A stretch of DNA of 64,000 bases, from NCBI RefSeq assembly GCF_900129305.1, contig NZ_FQVB01000018.1:1-64000 (forward strand), given 5' to 3'. Positions 26,678 through 36,584 of the stretch are shown piece after piece. The stretch comes from Desulfacinum infernum DSM 9756 (GTDB lineage Bacteria > Desulfobacterota > Syntrophobacteria > Syntrophobacterales > DSM-9756). A program made the translations under genes and the position numbers. The notes beneath the pieces were generated by a model. The model did no database searches, had not been told where the DNA came from, and saw only the letters and a program-made list of their open reading frames with translations. Within the stretch, counting starts at the first letter, position 1. Each line of letters begins with the position of its first letter.

Positions 26678-26929
26678 ATGGCTGAAAATATCAGGCTCTA
26701 TGCTCTGACCACCTGTATTCATTGTCGAAATACCAAAGAGTACCTCAAGGAATGCGGAGTGGAATACGATTGCGTGGATGTGGACGCCTTGCAGGGAGAA
26801 GATCGGGAAAAGGTCCTGGAGGAAGTGAAAAAGCTCAATCCCAGTTGCACCTTTCCCACTCTCGTCATCGGGGACAGGGTGATCGTGGGATTTCGAAAGG
26901 ACGAGATCGAGGAGGCCCTGAAAGGATGA
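26678..26929 (+). CDS. Glutaredoxin-family protein (NrdH/GrxC-like)
   Basis: An 83-residue thioredoxin-fold protein with a redox-active dithiol in YALTTCIHCRNTKEYL (C-x-x-C), the cis-Pro segment CTFPTLVIGDRVIVGF and the C-terminal helix EIEEALKG. ACGGAAGGAG precedes ATG 26678. Its stop overlaps the start of the ferredoxin:thioredoxin reductase gene (ATGA), so the two are produced together. This glutaredoxin is probably the direct electron acceptor of that reductase. The gap 26514-26677 shows no other gene. Confidence 0.9.
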   Translation: MAENIRLYALTTCIHCRNTKEYLKECGVEYDCVDVDALQGEDREKVLEEVKKLNPSCTFPTLVIGDRVIVGFRKDEIEEALKG

Positions 26930-27258
26930 CCGCTCGAGAGCTTTATGAAAAACTGAAGCCCATCCAGGAGGCCAAGGGGTACCAGTTCAACAAGGACCTG
27001 GAGGGGACGACCCTGCCCCTGCTGGAAAGCCTTCTGGTCAACAAGGAACGATACGGCTACATGGTCTGCCCGTGCCGGCTCGCTTCCGGGGACCGGGAAA
27101 AGGACCGGGACATTATCTGTCCGTGTGTCTATCGTGAACCCGACGTGGCGGAATACGGGAGCTGCTACTGCGGCTTGTACGTCTCTGCTGCATGGAATGC
27201 GGGTACCGTACCTCACGTGGTTGTTCCCGAACGCAGACCGGCGGATAGATTCGTGTAA
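26926..27258 (+). CDS. ftrC: Ferredoxin:thioredoxin reductase, catalytic subunit
   Basis: A 110-residue [4Fe-4S] disulfide reductase that uses reduced ferredoxin to reduce a thioredoxin-fold protein. The full catalytic-chain signature is present: MVCPCRLASG, IICPCVYREP and GSCYCGLYV (CPC-x16-CPC-x8-CxC type). It starts at ATG 26926, coupled to the upstream glutaredoxin. The variable subunit of the plant-type enzyme is absent, as in most anaerobes. The frame is open further upstream within the glutaredoxin gene, but that is not coding. Symbol follows common usage for the catalytic chain. Confidence 0.93.
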   Translation: MTARELYEKLKPIQEAKGYQFNKDLEGTTLPLLESLLVNKERYGYMVCPCRLASGDREKDRDIICPCVYREPDVAEYGSCYCGLYVSAAWNAGTVPHVVVPERRPADRFV

Positions 27259-27298
27259 AACAACTGGGAAGGGCGGCCCTTAGCCGCGCCGATGAGCC

Positions 27299-28303
27299 AT
27301 GACTCCCTTGGAGATAGCCGGACTCAGGATTGACCCCCCGTTTGTGCTTGCACCCATGGCGGGCCTGACCCACGCGGCCTTTCGGGAGCTCGTGGCCCAT
27401 TACGGAGGGTGCGGCCTTTTCTATACCGAGATGCTCAACTCCCGTGCGCTCTGCACCAACGATCCGGCCCGGGATCCCTACTGTCTGACGGGGTCCCGGG
27501 ACCGTCCTCTGGCCGCCCAGGTGGCGGGCAACGAGCCGGAGAAGATCTGCCGGGCGTTCCAACGGCTCCAGGCAACGGGCCGCTATGACCTCTTCGATTT
27601 CAATCTGGGCTGCCCCCGAGGAGCGATCCAGCGCTACGGATGGGGGGCGAGATTACTGGTACGGATCGATTTGTGCCGGGAGATCCTCCATGAGTCCCGG
27701 AAAGTGCTTGAAAAACCATTTATGGTCAAGATGAGGACGCCCGGTCGGGGCGATGAGGGCCTGTGGCACCGATGGGTGGAGATCCTCGAGCAGGCCGGGG
27801 TGGACGGGGTTACGTTGCATCCCCGGACCCCCCAGGACCTCTTCAAGCGCCCCGCCCGTTGGGAGGAGATCGGGTTCTTGGCCCGTCATACTCGGCTGCC
27901 GGTGGTGGGCAACGGCGATGTGTTTTCGCCGCATGATGCACTCCGCATGATGGAGCGCACGGGATGCCGGGCCGTCATGGTGGGACGGGCTGCCGTCATG
28001 AGGCCGTGGATCTTTCGGGATATGGCGAGCTGCCTGCAAGGTGGGACCGTCCTCCCCGCTCCGGATCCCGTGGAAGTGGTTGACCTCTACTGGGCTCTGG
28101 TGCAGCAATGGCTTCCGGAGAAACTCCACGAGGACCGTGTCCGGCTCTTTCTCTTTTGGCTGTGCCAGAACTTTCCTTACGGTGTCCACTATTTCAACCG
28201 GATCCGTCGCCGGAAGACTCCGTCAGCAATGGTGGAGAAGGCACGCGAACTGTTGGCAAAGGAGAAGTTTCCCGGCTATCCGGTCCGCCCCCTGATGAGT
28301 TAG
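27299..28303 (+). CDS. dus: tRNA-dihydrouridine synthase family protein
   Basis: A 334-residue FMN-dependent TIM-barrel enzyme reducing uridines in tRNA D-loops. Diagnostic features: VLAPMAGLTHAAFRELV (FMN phosphate region), FYTEMLNSRAL, LAAQVAGNEPEKI, FNLGCPRGAIQRYGWGARLL with the catalytic Cys in the GCP motif, MVKMRTP, LHPRTP, GNGDVFSPHDA and VMVGRAAVMRPWIF. The usual NxGCPxxKV stretch is modified here (RGAIQRYGWGA), a Dus subgroup found in some anaerobes, so the exact target uridine cannot be assigned. ATG 27299 lies 40 bases after the reductase stop. Confidence 0.88.
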   Translation: MTPLEIAGLRIDPPFVLAPMAGLTHAAFRELVAHYGGCGLFYTEMLNSRALCTNDPARDPYCLTGSRDRPLAAQVAGNEPEKICRAFQRLQATGRYDLFDFNLGCPRGAIQRYGWGARLLVRIDLCREILHESRKVLEKPFMVKMRTPGRGDEGLWHRWVEILEQAGVDGVTLHPRTPQDLFKRPARWEEIGFLARHTRLPVVGNGDVFSPHDALRMMERTGCRAVMVGRAAVMRPWIFRDMASCLQGGTVLPAPDPVEVVDLYWALVQQWLPEKLHEDRVRLFLFWLCQNFPYGVHYFNRIRRRKTPSAMVEKARELLAKEKFPGYPVRPLMS

Positions 28304-28390
28304 CTATTTCATACTAAATCTCTAGACTTGACATGCCGATTAGGCTAATGGGACAGGGGCGGTTGCCGCGGACGCCCGAAGCGACTTTCG

Positions 28391-29980
28391 ATGACCGGTT
28401 CATTCGGCAAGTCCGATAAGGAAAGGCGGAGAGCAGGAGTGCCAGCAAGCACGACAGGGATGTCACCCAACACGCAAAACGATTCGAACTCACAGACCTA
28501 CAAAGGGCCCAATTACTGGTTTCGCCAGATCGGGCGTCAGGAGTTCCCCGTTTTCCGACAGACGGTGCTGTCCGTGGCCCGTGTTCTGTCACAGATAAAG
28601 AGTTCATCTACGGAGATGGCCCAGGCGGTCGCCAGGGATCCGTTCTTGGCGGTTCGAGTCGTCCGCATGGCGAATAGTGCCTTTTATTCCGCCGGCATTC
28701 AAAGGGTCAGTTCAGTTCACCGTGCGGTCATTGTCGTGGGGTTTGATGCTTTGCGGCATTTGTGCGCGTCGGTGGATTTCGTGGAGGATTCTTTCCGCGG
28801 CATACGGCTCAAAAGCATTCAACGCCATGTACTTCTTTCGTACCATCAGGCACTTCTGGCGCAATGGTTCGCCGAGAGCATTCGGGACGGTGCTCCGGAA
28901 GAGGTCTATTCGGCGGGCCTCCTGGCCGACATCGGCCTGATCCACTTATTGGGGATGATTCCCGTGTCTTCCGTCTTGGCCCTCTCCACAAATCTGGAAA
29001 GGCACGGCCTGGAAAGCCAGGAGGATGTTGAGAGGCAGGTGCTGGGATTTGCCAGTCGCTTTGTGACCGCCAAGATGGCTTCGGATTGGAAGCTCGGTGA
29101 TCTCCTGGAGAAAGTGGCTCGAGATCACGATGTCGGGGATCCCCGGGTGAAGTGTGTCCGTTATGCACGTGCTCTGACGCGGGCCCTCGCTCAGGATCCG
29201 GAAGGCAGGAGCGTGCTGGCCGCCCGGGAGGCCATCGGCGACGAACTGAAGATGTCCCAGATGTCGCTGCGTCGGATGATCGACGCCGCAGCCCGCTGGG
29301 CCCGCCGGTGGGGGTGCGATTACGGCCTGGACGAGGAGGAGTTGGCTCTCTTTTCCTCGGAGGGTGCCGCGGCTGCAGAGCCGGAGGCGGAGCCTGAGAT
29401 TCCGCTCCTGGAGATCCTGAGCGAGGAGCAGGGCAGTTCCCATGCCGTTCCGGCGGCGCGCGAACCCGATGATAGCCGCCAGCTGGAAATCATCGACGCG
29501 ATCCACGCCTTGCTCATGGACAGGAACAGGAGAAACTCCCAAGAGCTCTGGGACCTTGTCGCGGATGGTATGAGAAACGGCGCGGGATTTGACCGGGTGG
29601 CCGTGATGCGCCTCGCGTCGGGCGGGCGATTTCTGGAGGTTCGAGGCCTGTACGGAGATTTCGATCCCGGCCTTGAAGGACTCATGGTGCCCGTCACCAG
29701 CTATCGCAATCTTTTTACCTACTGTTTGGACTGCCCGGAGCCCCTCTGGGTGAGAGACGAGAGCCCGGACGAGATCAGGAATCTGCTAGGTCCTGAGGTC
29801 TTGCAGTTTTTCGGCAGCCGGGACTTCATCCTTGCCAGGGTCATGGGCCGAGGCGGCCCAGTAGGCCTTATCGGAGCGGATCGGCGGGAGACGGACCGCA
29901 CCCTGGACGAAGAGGCCCTCCGGGGTTTCCGGCGGTTTTGGCGCTGTGCTTCAGTGGCCGTGGAAGTGCTCGAAATTTAG
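28391..29980 (+). CDS. HDOD protein with C-terminal GAF-like domain
   Basis: A 529-residue signalling protein. Residues about 50-230 are an HDOD domain: FPVFRQTVLSVARVLSQIKSSSTEMAQAVARDPFLAVRVVRMANSAFYS, AVIVVGFDALRHL. The expected HD motif is replaced (SAGLLADIGLIHLL instead of GLLHDIGK), so no catalytic metal site is likely. An acidic linker (about 320-360) leads to a GAF-like segment (about 370-525; LWDLVADGMRNGAGFDRVAVMRL, PLWVRDESPDE, VGLIGADRRE). It is the third HDOD protein in 19 kb. Start ATG 28391 is tentative; ATG 28460 is an alternative. The short gap after dus has no clear terminator. Confidence 0.78.
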   Translation: MTGSFGKSDKERRRAGVPASTTGMSPNTQNDSNSQTYKGPNYWFRQIGRQEFPVFRQTVLSVARVLSQIKSSSTEMAQAVARDPFLAVRVVRMANSAFYSAGIQRVSSVHRAVIVVGFDALRHLCASVDFVEDSFRGIRLKSIQRHVLLSYHQALLAQWFAESIRDGAPEEVYSAGLLADIGLIHLLGMIPVSSVLALSTNLERHGLESQEDVERQVLGFASRFVTAKMASDWKLGDLLEKVARDHDVGDPRVKCVRYARALTRALAQDPEGRSVLAAREAIGDELKMSQMSLRRMIDAAARWARRWGCDYGLDEEELALFSSEGAAAAEPEAEPEIPLLEILSEEQGSSHAVPAAREPDDSRQLEIIDAIHALLMDRNRRNSQELWDLVADGMRNGAGFDRVAVMRLASGGRFLEVRGLYGDFDPGLEGLMVPVTSYRNLFTYCLDCPEPLWVRDESPDEIRNLLGPEVLQFFGSRDFILARVMGRGGPVGLIGADRRETDRTLDEEALRGFRRFWRCASVAVEVLEI

Positions 29981-30645
29981 CCGCTCGTTTCATGAAAGGG
30001 CATCCCCCGTCCATGATCCGAAATGTCTTGCGTAGGTCGGGTCCTGGTCTCCTGGGGCGGGGGCCGCGGATCATGTCTTGCGGGCGGTATCACCCAACCC
30101 TTCGGCACAATCCCTGATCCATGTCGGATGCAAGCGATCCGAGCAAAGGTCCCCCCTTCCTCCGTTCAAGCCGGGCAAATTCGCCAACCCCTGGTGAGGT
30201 CCTCCACAAAGGGGGTCTTTCCTTCCTCAAGGATTCGATGTCCATGTTCCTTATGACCACGTCTCCGTGTCTTGTGCCTTGTCCTGTCCATGCGCTGTCC
30301 AACCACGCTGAGAACTCCGGGGCCGGCATCAACCGCTCGACGAGGTTCCGGCCCGTTCGCTTGTTATTATTGACAGAAACCGGACGGGATGCCATGATGA
30401 TACCAAGCGCCTGATCGACAATTCCAAAGGTGCTGCTCTGACTTCGGACAACCGCGATCCCGCTGACGGTGTCGACTCTGGAAGCGAGATAATCTCTCAA
30501 ACGGACACCCCCTCGTTGAGCTAACCCTGCAATCTGGAGCGCAACAAGTTTGACGCCTTTTTCCCGGAGGTTCCTCCTCGAGGACCTCTGTGCGGCCCTT
30601 GAGCCCGGCGGATGCTACGCCTTCAGCCCGTGCAGGGATGGCCTT
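29981..30645. other. Intergenic region, no supported gene
   Basis: A 665-base interval with lower GC and no convincing coding frame. A 136-residue minus-strand frame (30090-30500) has no ribosome binding site and no recognisable family. It may hold the promoter of the sigma-54 activator; I see no clear motif. Confidence 0.5.
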
Positions 30646-32889
30646 ATGAGCTCGTGGGAACATCTTTTCGATGGCCTGTCGGAAGGGCTCTTCGTCGCCG
30701 ACCACCGGCTGCGTCTTCTCTATGCCAACCTGGCCGCGCGAAGGCTGGTGCGCGTGCTCCCGGAGGGCGGATCCAACCAAAGCGTGGCGGCCTGTCTCCG
30801 GGCGGCGGGTTTTTCCACTAGTGAAGAGGAACTTGTGCGGCATGTGAAGAAGGCCGCCCGAAACGCTTTGGTGCTCCAAAGGGATGGGGCATCGGGAAGG
30901 CCGCCCGGGGAGGTCATAGTGAGTGTCCTTCCGGGGACGAACCCGCCCCTCCTGCTGGGAGTGGTGAGGGATGCGGAAGGCGGCAGGGCACGAGCGGACT
31001 TCCACGCGGAACGTGGGCTCTGCGAGGCCCTGATCGAAGCCGTTCCAGACGGACTCTTTGTCGTGGAGCCCCAAACCCGGATCATCATTTATGCCAATGA
31101 GGCCTTCCATCGCAGGCGCCGGCTTCGCCTTCCCCTGGGCATCGGCCAGCCCTGCTACCGCCTGTTGGCCCGCGAAGACCGGCCGTGCGAAGAGAGGGGT
31201 CGGGCGTGTCCCATCCCGGACTTGATCGCGGGCCAAAAGGCCGTCTATTGCGTCCTCAACGGAAACGGGGCATCCGGAGGCCCTGCGGCGCGCCTTTCCT
31301 GCCTGGTGATGGAAGGCGGAAGGCTTCTGGTGGTGGGGGTTGAACCTGATCTCCCGTCGGGGCAGCCAGGACGGGGAGATCCGCACGAACCGCTCACTTC
31401 CGGTAAACCCCCCCGGTCGCCTTCGTACCAGGAATTTCACGACATGGTGGCACAAGCTCGAAAGACGCACTCCCTGGTGGATCTGGCCACTACCCTTTCC
31501 AGGGATCTTCAGCGTCTTCTCAACTGTTCCGATGTGTGGCTTCTCCTGCTGGATCCCACCGGGCACGTCATTTTCCCCGTGAGCGGGGAAGAAGGAAGCG
31601 GTGCGGGGGATCTGGACAAGGTGGTGAAGACCCTGGGTTCCCCGGAAAACCTTTCCGCCTTGGGGCGGGAACTGGACCGGCTGCGGAAGAGGGGGGCTTC
31701 GTCCCGTCGCGGGCGCGTTCGGGAGGACGTGGAATGGGTGACGGCGCCCTTTCGCACAGCCGCCTTGGGCTGGGCCGGCCCTTCCAAGGATGCTTCGTGC
31801 GGTTATCTTCTTCTGTCAGGCCGCAAGACCCCCCTTCCCGACGACCTGCCCTACCTGGTGGAAACCCTCTTTGCCCAGCTGATGGACCACCTGCGACATC
31901 TCCTCCTGGAAGAAACCGTTCCGGACAGCAAGAGTCTCAAGAACATGGCCTTGACCCATCCCGATGGGATCATCGGCCGAAGCAAGCGGATGCAGGAGGT
32001 CTACGAGCTCATCGATCTGGTGGCCGCCTCCGACGCCACCGTGCTCATCACGGGCGAAAACGGTACGGGCAAGGAACTGGTGGCCCAGGCGATCCACAAC
32101 CGGAGCCACCGCCGGAAAGGGCCCTTCATCGTGGCCCATTGCAATGCCTATTCGCCCACATTGCTGGAAAGCGAGCTGTTCGGACACGAAAAAGGGGCCT
32201 TTACGGGGGCCATCCGCCGCAAGATGGGACGCATTGAGCGGGCCCAGGGCGGCACCCTCTTTCTGGACGAGATCGGCGACATCGCCCCGGCCACCCAGGT
32301 GCTCCTGCTGCGGTTTCTCCAGGACCACCGCTTCGAGCGGGTGGGGGGGGAAAAGACCCTGGAAGCGGACGTGCGGGTACTGGCCGCCACCAACCGGAAC
32401 CTGGTGGAAGAGGTGGAATCGGGCCGGTTCCGCGATGATCTCTACTACCGGCTGAACGTCATCTCCATCCACCTGCCGCCTCTGCGGGAGCGCAAGGAAG
32501 ACATCCCTCTGCTCAGCCAGTATTTCCTGAACAAATACAGCGAGAAGGAAGGCAAGAAGGTGGCCGGCTTTTCGTCCGCCGCCCTGCAGGCGTTGATGGA
32601 TTACGACTGGCCCGGCAACGTGCGGCAGCTGGAAAACGCCGTGAGCCATGCGGTGATTCTGGCTCAGGATGCCACCATCCGCCGCCAGCATCTGCCCCGG
32701 TTCCTGCAGGACGTGCACGAGCTGCCCACCACCGCCTCCCTGGTGGAAAACGAAAAGCGCCTGATCCTGAAGGTGCTTCGCCAGACCCGCTGGAACAAGC
32801 ACGAAGCGGCCCGGAAGCTCCAGGTGAGCCGAAGCACGCTTTATAGCAAGATCCAACGCTACGGGCTGCGCCCCGACCAGGCCGTCTAG
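30646..32889 (+). CDS. Sigma-54-dependent transcriptional activator with PAS/GAF-like sensor domains
   Basis: A 747-residue enhancer-binding protein. The N-terminal third has two PAS-like domains (LSEGLFVADHRLRLLYANLAAR; VPDGLFVVEPQTRIIIYANEAF) with the Cys-rich CYRLLAREDRPCEERGRACPI insert often seen in such sensors. A GAF-like stretch follows (about 270-420). The AAA+ domain is complete: GENGTGKE (Walker A), ELFGHEKGAFTGA (sigma-54 contact), GTLFLDEIGD (Walker B), and an R-finger region. A Fis-type helix-turn-helix ends it (NKHEAARKLQVSRSTLYSKIQRYGL). No receiver domain, so it senses a ligand directly. ATG 30646 follows AGGGA. The adjacent CoA-transferase cluster is the likely target. Confidence 0.93.
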   Translation: MSSWEHLFDGLSEGLFVADHRLRLLYANLAARRLVRVLPEGGSNQSVAACLRAAGFSTSEEELVRHVKKAARNALVLQRDGASGRPPGEVIVSVLPGTNPPLLLGVVRDAEGGRARADFHAERGLCEALIEAVPDGLFVVEPQTRIIIYANEAFHRRRRLRLPLGIGQPCYRLLAREDRPCEERGRACPIPDLIAGQKAVYCVLNGNGASGGPAARLSCLVMEGGRLLVVGVEPDLPSGQPGRGDPHEPLTSGKPPRSPSYQEFHDMVAQARKTHSLVDLATTLSRDLQRLLNCSDVWLLLLDPTGHVIFPVSGEEGSGAGDLDKVVKTLGSPENLSALGRELDRLRKRGASSRRGRVREDVEWVTAPFRTAALGWAGPSKDASCGYLLLSGRKTPLPDDLPYLVETLFAQLMDHLRHLLLEETVPDSKSLKNMALTHPDGIIGRSKRMQEVYELIDLVAASDATVLITGENGTGKELVAQAIHNRSHRRKGPFIVAHCNAYSPTLLESELFGHEKGAFTGAIRRKMGRIERAQGGTLFLDEIGDIAPATQVLLLRFLQDHRFERVGGEKTLEADVRVLAATNRNLVEEVESGRFRDDLYYRLNVISIHLPPLRERKEDIPLLSQYFLNKYSEKEGKKVAGFSSAALQALMDYDWPGNVRQLENAVSHAVILAQDATIRRQHLPRFLQDVHELPTTASLVENEKRLILKVLRQTRWNKHEAARKLQVSRSTLYSKIQRYGLRPDQAV

Positions 32890-33667
32890 GATCCGAACAC
32901 ACCAGTCGGATACAGGACACTCGGTGTCTCCATCGTATAAACAAACCCTTAAAATTATATGCACCGCCATGGGGTCGCAGGTCGGTCACCCCGGGTTGGT
33001 CACCCGCCCCGAAAGGAGGCCCGGCGGGGAGGTGCGGTGAACTTCGTTGTCTCGTCAAGGGCCTCAAACCTCATAGGAAATGGGGATGTGAAAGGAAACA
33101 CAAAACGAGGCCGGTCATCTGGCGTACTTTTTGACATATTAGAAGATAAGCTGTTTTCCCCTGATCGAGGGTGAATTCTGCCGATCTTTTTGTGCTCCCG
33201 GTTCATGCGCCCGTGAGGTGGATCCATCTGGGTGCGTATCCGATCTCCCGGTGCACGCTCTTCTCCGGTGCGGTTCTTCCCAAAGCTGTTTCTATCTAGA
33301 GATTCCAATCGTTTGAGTTTTGAGCGCTGGGCCCGTTTCGGGCACGTTCGTCTGCGGGCCTCACGCCCGGGACCAAAACCCGGCGGGAACCGATGAGGGC
33401 GGAGGAGCCCCGGCCGTTCACATGTTTGCTTCCAACCGGCGGTTCCGTGTGACGGTGCCGCGTGCCGGGGTTTTTGTCCGTTCGGAAGTGGGTCGGTGCC
33501 CGGCGGCGGATCTATCCGGGCACGCCAGACCAAGAGGAAAGGAGGTGGGAGAAGGCGGACAAATTCCAGGATGGCCCGCGCCGCGGGTGACGCCCGGTTA
33601 CGGGCGCGGGGCGTACGACGAGTGGTAGGCGGGTATGGATGGAAATGGGACCACGGGAGGTCAAAAC
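32890..33667 (+). promoter_or_regulatory. Long 778-base leader upstream of the CoA-transferase operon
   Basis: No gene is supported here. It starts with a small hairpin (GACAC-TCG-GTGTC near 32917), then holds an AT-richer stretch (32930-32960 and 33120-33180) and a GC-rich tail. The sigma-54-like motif at 33120-33135 falls in the middle, leaving a 5' untranslated region of over 500 bases. The ribosome binding site GGGAGGTC precedes ATG 33668. Confidence 0.4.
33120..33135 (+). promoter_or_regulatory. Candidate sigma-54 promoter (weak -12)
   Basis: TGGCGTAC-TTTT-TGAC places GG and GA twelve bases apart in the -24/-12 layout. The -24 half (TGGC) is good, but the -12 has TTGA where TTGC is expected. 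It is considered because a sigma-54 activator gene lies just upstream. Confidence 0.3.
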
Positions 33668-35155
33668 ATGGCGCAGAAAATCCGGGAAGTGGAAATCAAC
33701 AGTCGGGAGGACACCCTTCCATTGATGGGGCCCGATGTGCGGCCTTGGCCGGTGACCCCGCCGCCTTCCCAAGAAGAGGTCATGGCAGTCTATGCCAGGA
33801 GGAAGGCGGAGGAGTTCGGTAAGTGGTGCGAGGACAATCTTCGCATCGACTACGCCAAGGACAAGCCCGAAGCCCTGCAGGGGGTTCGGGTTTTGTCTTG
33901 CGGACTGTGGCGCATGGGCCACAAGTTTGCCGCGGGACTTTTGAGTGAGCTGGGGGCGGAGCTGATCAATGTGGAGCCGCCCGAGGGGGACCCGCTCCGG
34001 AAACTCACCCCCTTCGGCCGTGAAGAGTACATGCTGGAGGACAAAAACGGCGACAAGTGCGGTCTGGACTTCATCCATGAACTCCGCAACGCCTATTCGG
34101 TCACCATCAATCTGGAAACCGAAAAGGGCCGGGAGCTCTACACCAAGCTTGCCGAGCACGCCGATATCCTCATCGAAGAGTATCCGCCCGGCTACATGGA
34201 CGAGCGGGGCATCGGCTATCGGCAGCTTTCCCAGATCAATCCCAAGCTCATCTATTGTTGGGTGGGCGAGCACGGTCAATGGGGCCCCATGAAGGACAAA
34301 GTGTCCAAGTTCGGCCAGTGGATGCTCGATCCCTTCGGCCAGGCGGCCTGTTCCTTCATTCACAACACGGGTTTTCCCGAGGACCTGCTGCCGCGCGGCA
34401 AGGGCGGCGACCCCACCCGCTCCGGCGTGTGGTTCGCCGATTATGTGGCCGGCGAGCAGACGGCGGTAAACGCCCTGGCGGCCCTTTTCTGGCGGGATGA
34501 ATTCAGCGGCGAAGGTCAGTTCATCGAGACCACGGCCGCCGAAGCCCTCATGGACATCCTGGACTTCGACATCACCTGGTACGGGTTCAACAAGAGCATC
34601 AAGGCCCGCACGGGCGGTTGGGATCCCAACCTGAACCAGTATGCCTGGAACCCCTGTAAAGACGGCTACATGATGATCGGCGGCCAGACGGACCGCCTCT
34701 GGTACCGGATCGGTATGTGCATTGAGCGCGAGCTGCCCATCTTCGGCCGTCTGATCCACGAAGACCCGCTCCTCAAGGAAATGGCCGCCCGCAATGCCCT
34801 CCAGGCGCTCACCAAGACCTACACCATGACCACCATGTGGCTCCGGAACATCAACCGCGTGGAAGCCGAAGAAAAGCTCATGCAGTATGAAATCGCGGCC
34901 GGCCCGCTCCTCTACATCGACGAAGTGGCGGAGTTTCCGCACTTCAAGTATCGGCCTTGGGTGAACGTGCTGGAGGACGAGCAGTACGGGACCCTCATGT
35001 ATGCCGAGTCCACCAATGCCTACCAGATGCGGACCCCGGCGCGGGTCAAGTGGCTCGGGCGGCCCCTCGGCTACGACAACCCCGAAGTGTTCATGAAGTA
35101 CCTCGGCATCGGCCAGAGCGAACTGAGGGAACTCAAGGAACAAGGAGTGGTCTAA
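33668..35155 (+). CDS. Class III (CaiB/BaiF-type) CoA-transferase, first of a pair
   Basis: A 495-residue family III CoA-transferase. Recognisable are the N-terminal [40 protein letters not shown] and the helix region [53 protein letters not shown]. The probable catalytic Asp is D258 in [33 protein letters not shown], aligned by eye with formyl-CoA transferase Asp169. Such enzymes pass CoA between carboxylates, and BbsEF-type pairs activate succinate adducts. GGGAGGTC precedes ATG 33668. It is unusually long at the N-terminus (about 70 extra residues). The next gene starts 1 base after its stop. Confidence 0.88.
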   Translation: MAQKIREVEINSREDTLPLMGPDVRPWPVTPPPSQEEVMAVYARRKAEEFGKWCEDNLRIDYAKDKPEALQGVRVLSCGLWRMGHKFAAGLLSELGAELINVEPPEGDPLRKLTPFGREEYMLEDKNGDKCGLDFIHELRNAYSVTINLETEKGRELYTKLAEHADILIEEYPPGYMDERGIGYRQLSQINPKLIYCWVGEHGQWGPMKDKVSKFGQWMLDPFGQAACSFIHNTGFPEDLLPRGKGGDPTRSGVWFADYVAGEQTAVNALAALFWRDEFSGEGQFIETTAAEALMDILDFDITWYGFNKSIKARTGGWDPNLNQYAWNPCKDGYMMIGGQTDRLWYRIGMCIERELPIFGRLIHEDPLLKEMAARNALQALTKTYTMTTMWLRNINRVEAEEKLMQYEIAAGPLLYIDEVAEFPHFKYRPWVNVLEDEQYGTLMYAESTNAYQMRTPARVKWLGRPLGYDNPEVFMKYLGIGQSELRELKEQGVV

Positions 35156-35156
35156 G

Positions 35157-36569
35157 ATGAAAGATCAGAGAGTGACGCGAATCGAAGATCTGCCAGGGCC
35201 CAAAAGCCAGGGGGAACTGGAAGAGATGAAGATGCCCTATGAGGAGTGGTGCCGCAAGGTCTTCGCCCCCGGACAGGAGAAGACCAAGCCGGAGTCCCTC
35301 AAGGGTATTCGGTGGTTGAGCACCACCATGTACATCTTCACGCCCCACTCCGTGGCCAACCTGGCCGAGCTGGGGGCCGAGTGCATCAAGGTGGAGATGC
35401 CCCGCATGGGCGACCCCATGCGCCACACCTCGCCTTTCAACGAGTGCTATCTCTATCCGCTGCACGACAGTCGCCCCATGACGGGAACGGGCCTGGGGTT
35501 CACCAACGCCAATTCCAATGAGTACTACATCACCATGGACTACCATGTGGATGAGATGAAGGAGGCCTTCTACCGGCTGGTGAAGCTCTCCGACGGTCTC
35601 ACCGAGTGCTACCGGCCCGGCACCTTCGACCGGTGGAAACAGAGCTACCGGTACCTCCAGGAGCTCAATCCCCGGTTCATCTACGTGTGGGGCGGCGGCT
35701 TCGGCTACGGTCCCAAGGTCTTCGGCGGTTCCTACGACATCCTGGGTCAGGCCCACGCAGGCCTTGCCAGCGTCACGGGCTTCCATGAAGACTTCGGCGG
35801 CCACTGTACCAAGCACTCCAACTGGTGCATCGACTGGTATTCGGGCACCCAGATCACCGTGGCCATTCTGGCGGCCCTTTACTGGCGCCGCAAGACGGGG
35901 CTCGGCACCATGATCGAGTTTTCCCAGGTGCAGGCGGCCACCCGCGCCCTGGGCTACACCGTTCCGCTCTACGGCCGGTTCGGCATCGTGCGCCAGCGCT
36001 GGGGCAACTGGGACACCCAGCTGTGCGTCCACGGGATCATCCTGTGCGGCAAGAGCGACTATCCCGACGAGCCCAACCCGCAGCTCAAGTACGAGGCCCG
36101 CTACGCCGTGGTGAGCGCCTTCAACGATGCGGACTTCAAGGAGCTGTGCGCCATCGTGGGCCGAAACGACCTGTACGACCAGTACAAGACCCTCCAGGAT
36201 CGCGTGAAGCCCGAAGCCCAGATGGTCATCTACAAGGCCCTGGAAGACTGGGCCGCCGACAAGACCCGCTCGGAAGTGGTGAAGACCCTCACCGACGCGG
36301 GCCTTCTGGCCATGCCCGTCATGAACGACAAGGAAGTCTACGAGTGCGAGCACTTCCGTCAGAGGGGCACCATCCGGTGGCTGGATGATCCGGTCTTCGG
36401 CGACGTGCTCATCCAGAGCGGCTACAGCTGCGGTCTCATGAGCAAGACGCCGCGCCGTGTCAACTGGATCTGGCGGCCGGTGGGGGCCGACAACGTGAAG
36501 ATCTATCACGAGATGCTCGGCTACCCCATGAGCAAGATCGAGCAATGGTACGAAAAGAACCTCATCTAG
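35157..36569 (+). CDS. Class III (CaiB/BaiF-type) CoA-transferase, second of a pair
   Basis: A 470-residue paralogue of the preceding gene. Visible blocks: [90 protein letters not shown], and D226 in [34 protein letters not shown] as the probable catalytic Asp. Both subunits keep this Asp, so either may be active. The pair is reminiscent of BbsE/BbsF, but the sequence does not let me name the acid. It is tightly packed (1 base after the first subunit, 15 bases before a zinc-ribbon protein). Confidence 0.88.
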   Translation: MKDQRVTRIEDLPGPKSQGELEEMKMPYEEWCRKVFAPGQEKTKPESLKGIRWLSTTMYIFTPHSVANLAELGAECIKVEMPRMGDPMRHTSPFNECYLYPLHDSRPMTGTGLGFTNANSNEYYITMDYHVDEMKEAFYRLVKLSDGLTECYRPGTFDRWKQSYRYLQELNPRFIYVWGGGFGYGPKVFGGSYDILGQAHAGLASVTGFHEDFGGHCTKHSNWCIDWYSGTQITVAILAALYWRRKTGLGTMIEFSQVQAATRALGYTVPLYGRFGIVRQRWGNWDTQLCVHGIILCGKSDYPDEPNPQLKYEARYAVVSAFNDADFKELCAIVGRNDLYDQYKTLQDRVKPEAQMVIYKALEDWAADKTRSEVVKTLTDAGLLAMPVMNDKEVYECEHFRQRGTIRWLDDPVFGDVLIQSGYSCGLMSKTPRRVNWIWRPVGADNVKIYHEMLGYPMSKIEQWYEKNLI

Positions 36570-36584
36570 AGGGAGGAACGGCCG

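Noticed and set aside
30090-30500. A 136-residue minus-strand frame in the gap before the sigma-54 activator
   Set aside because: It has no ribosome binding site, no recognisable domain, and part of it reads as low-complexity basic sequence. It could be a remnant but cannot be supported.
33131-33160. TTGACA at 33131 as a sigma-70 -35 box
   Set aside because: At 16-18 bases downstream there is only TTTTCC-like sequence and no credible -10.
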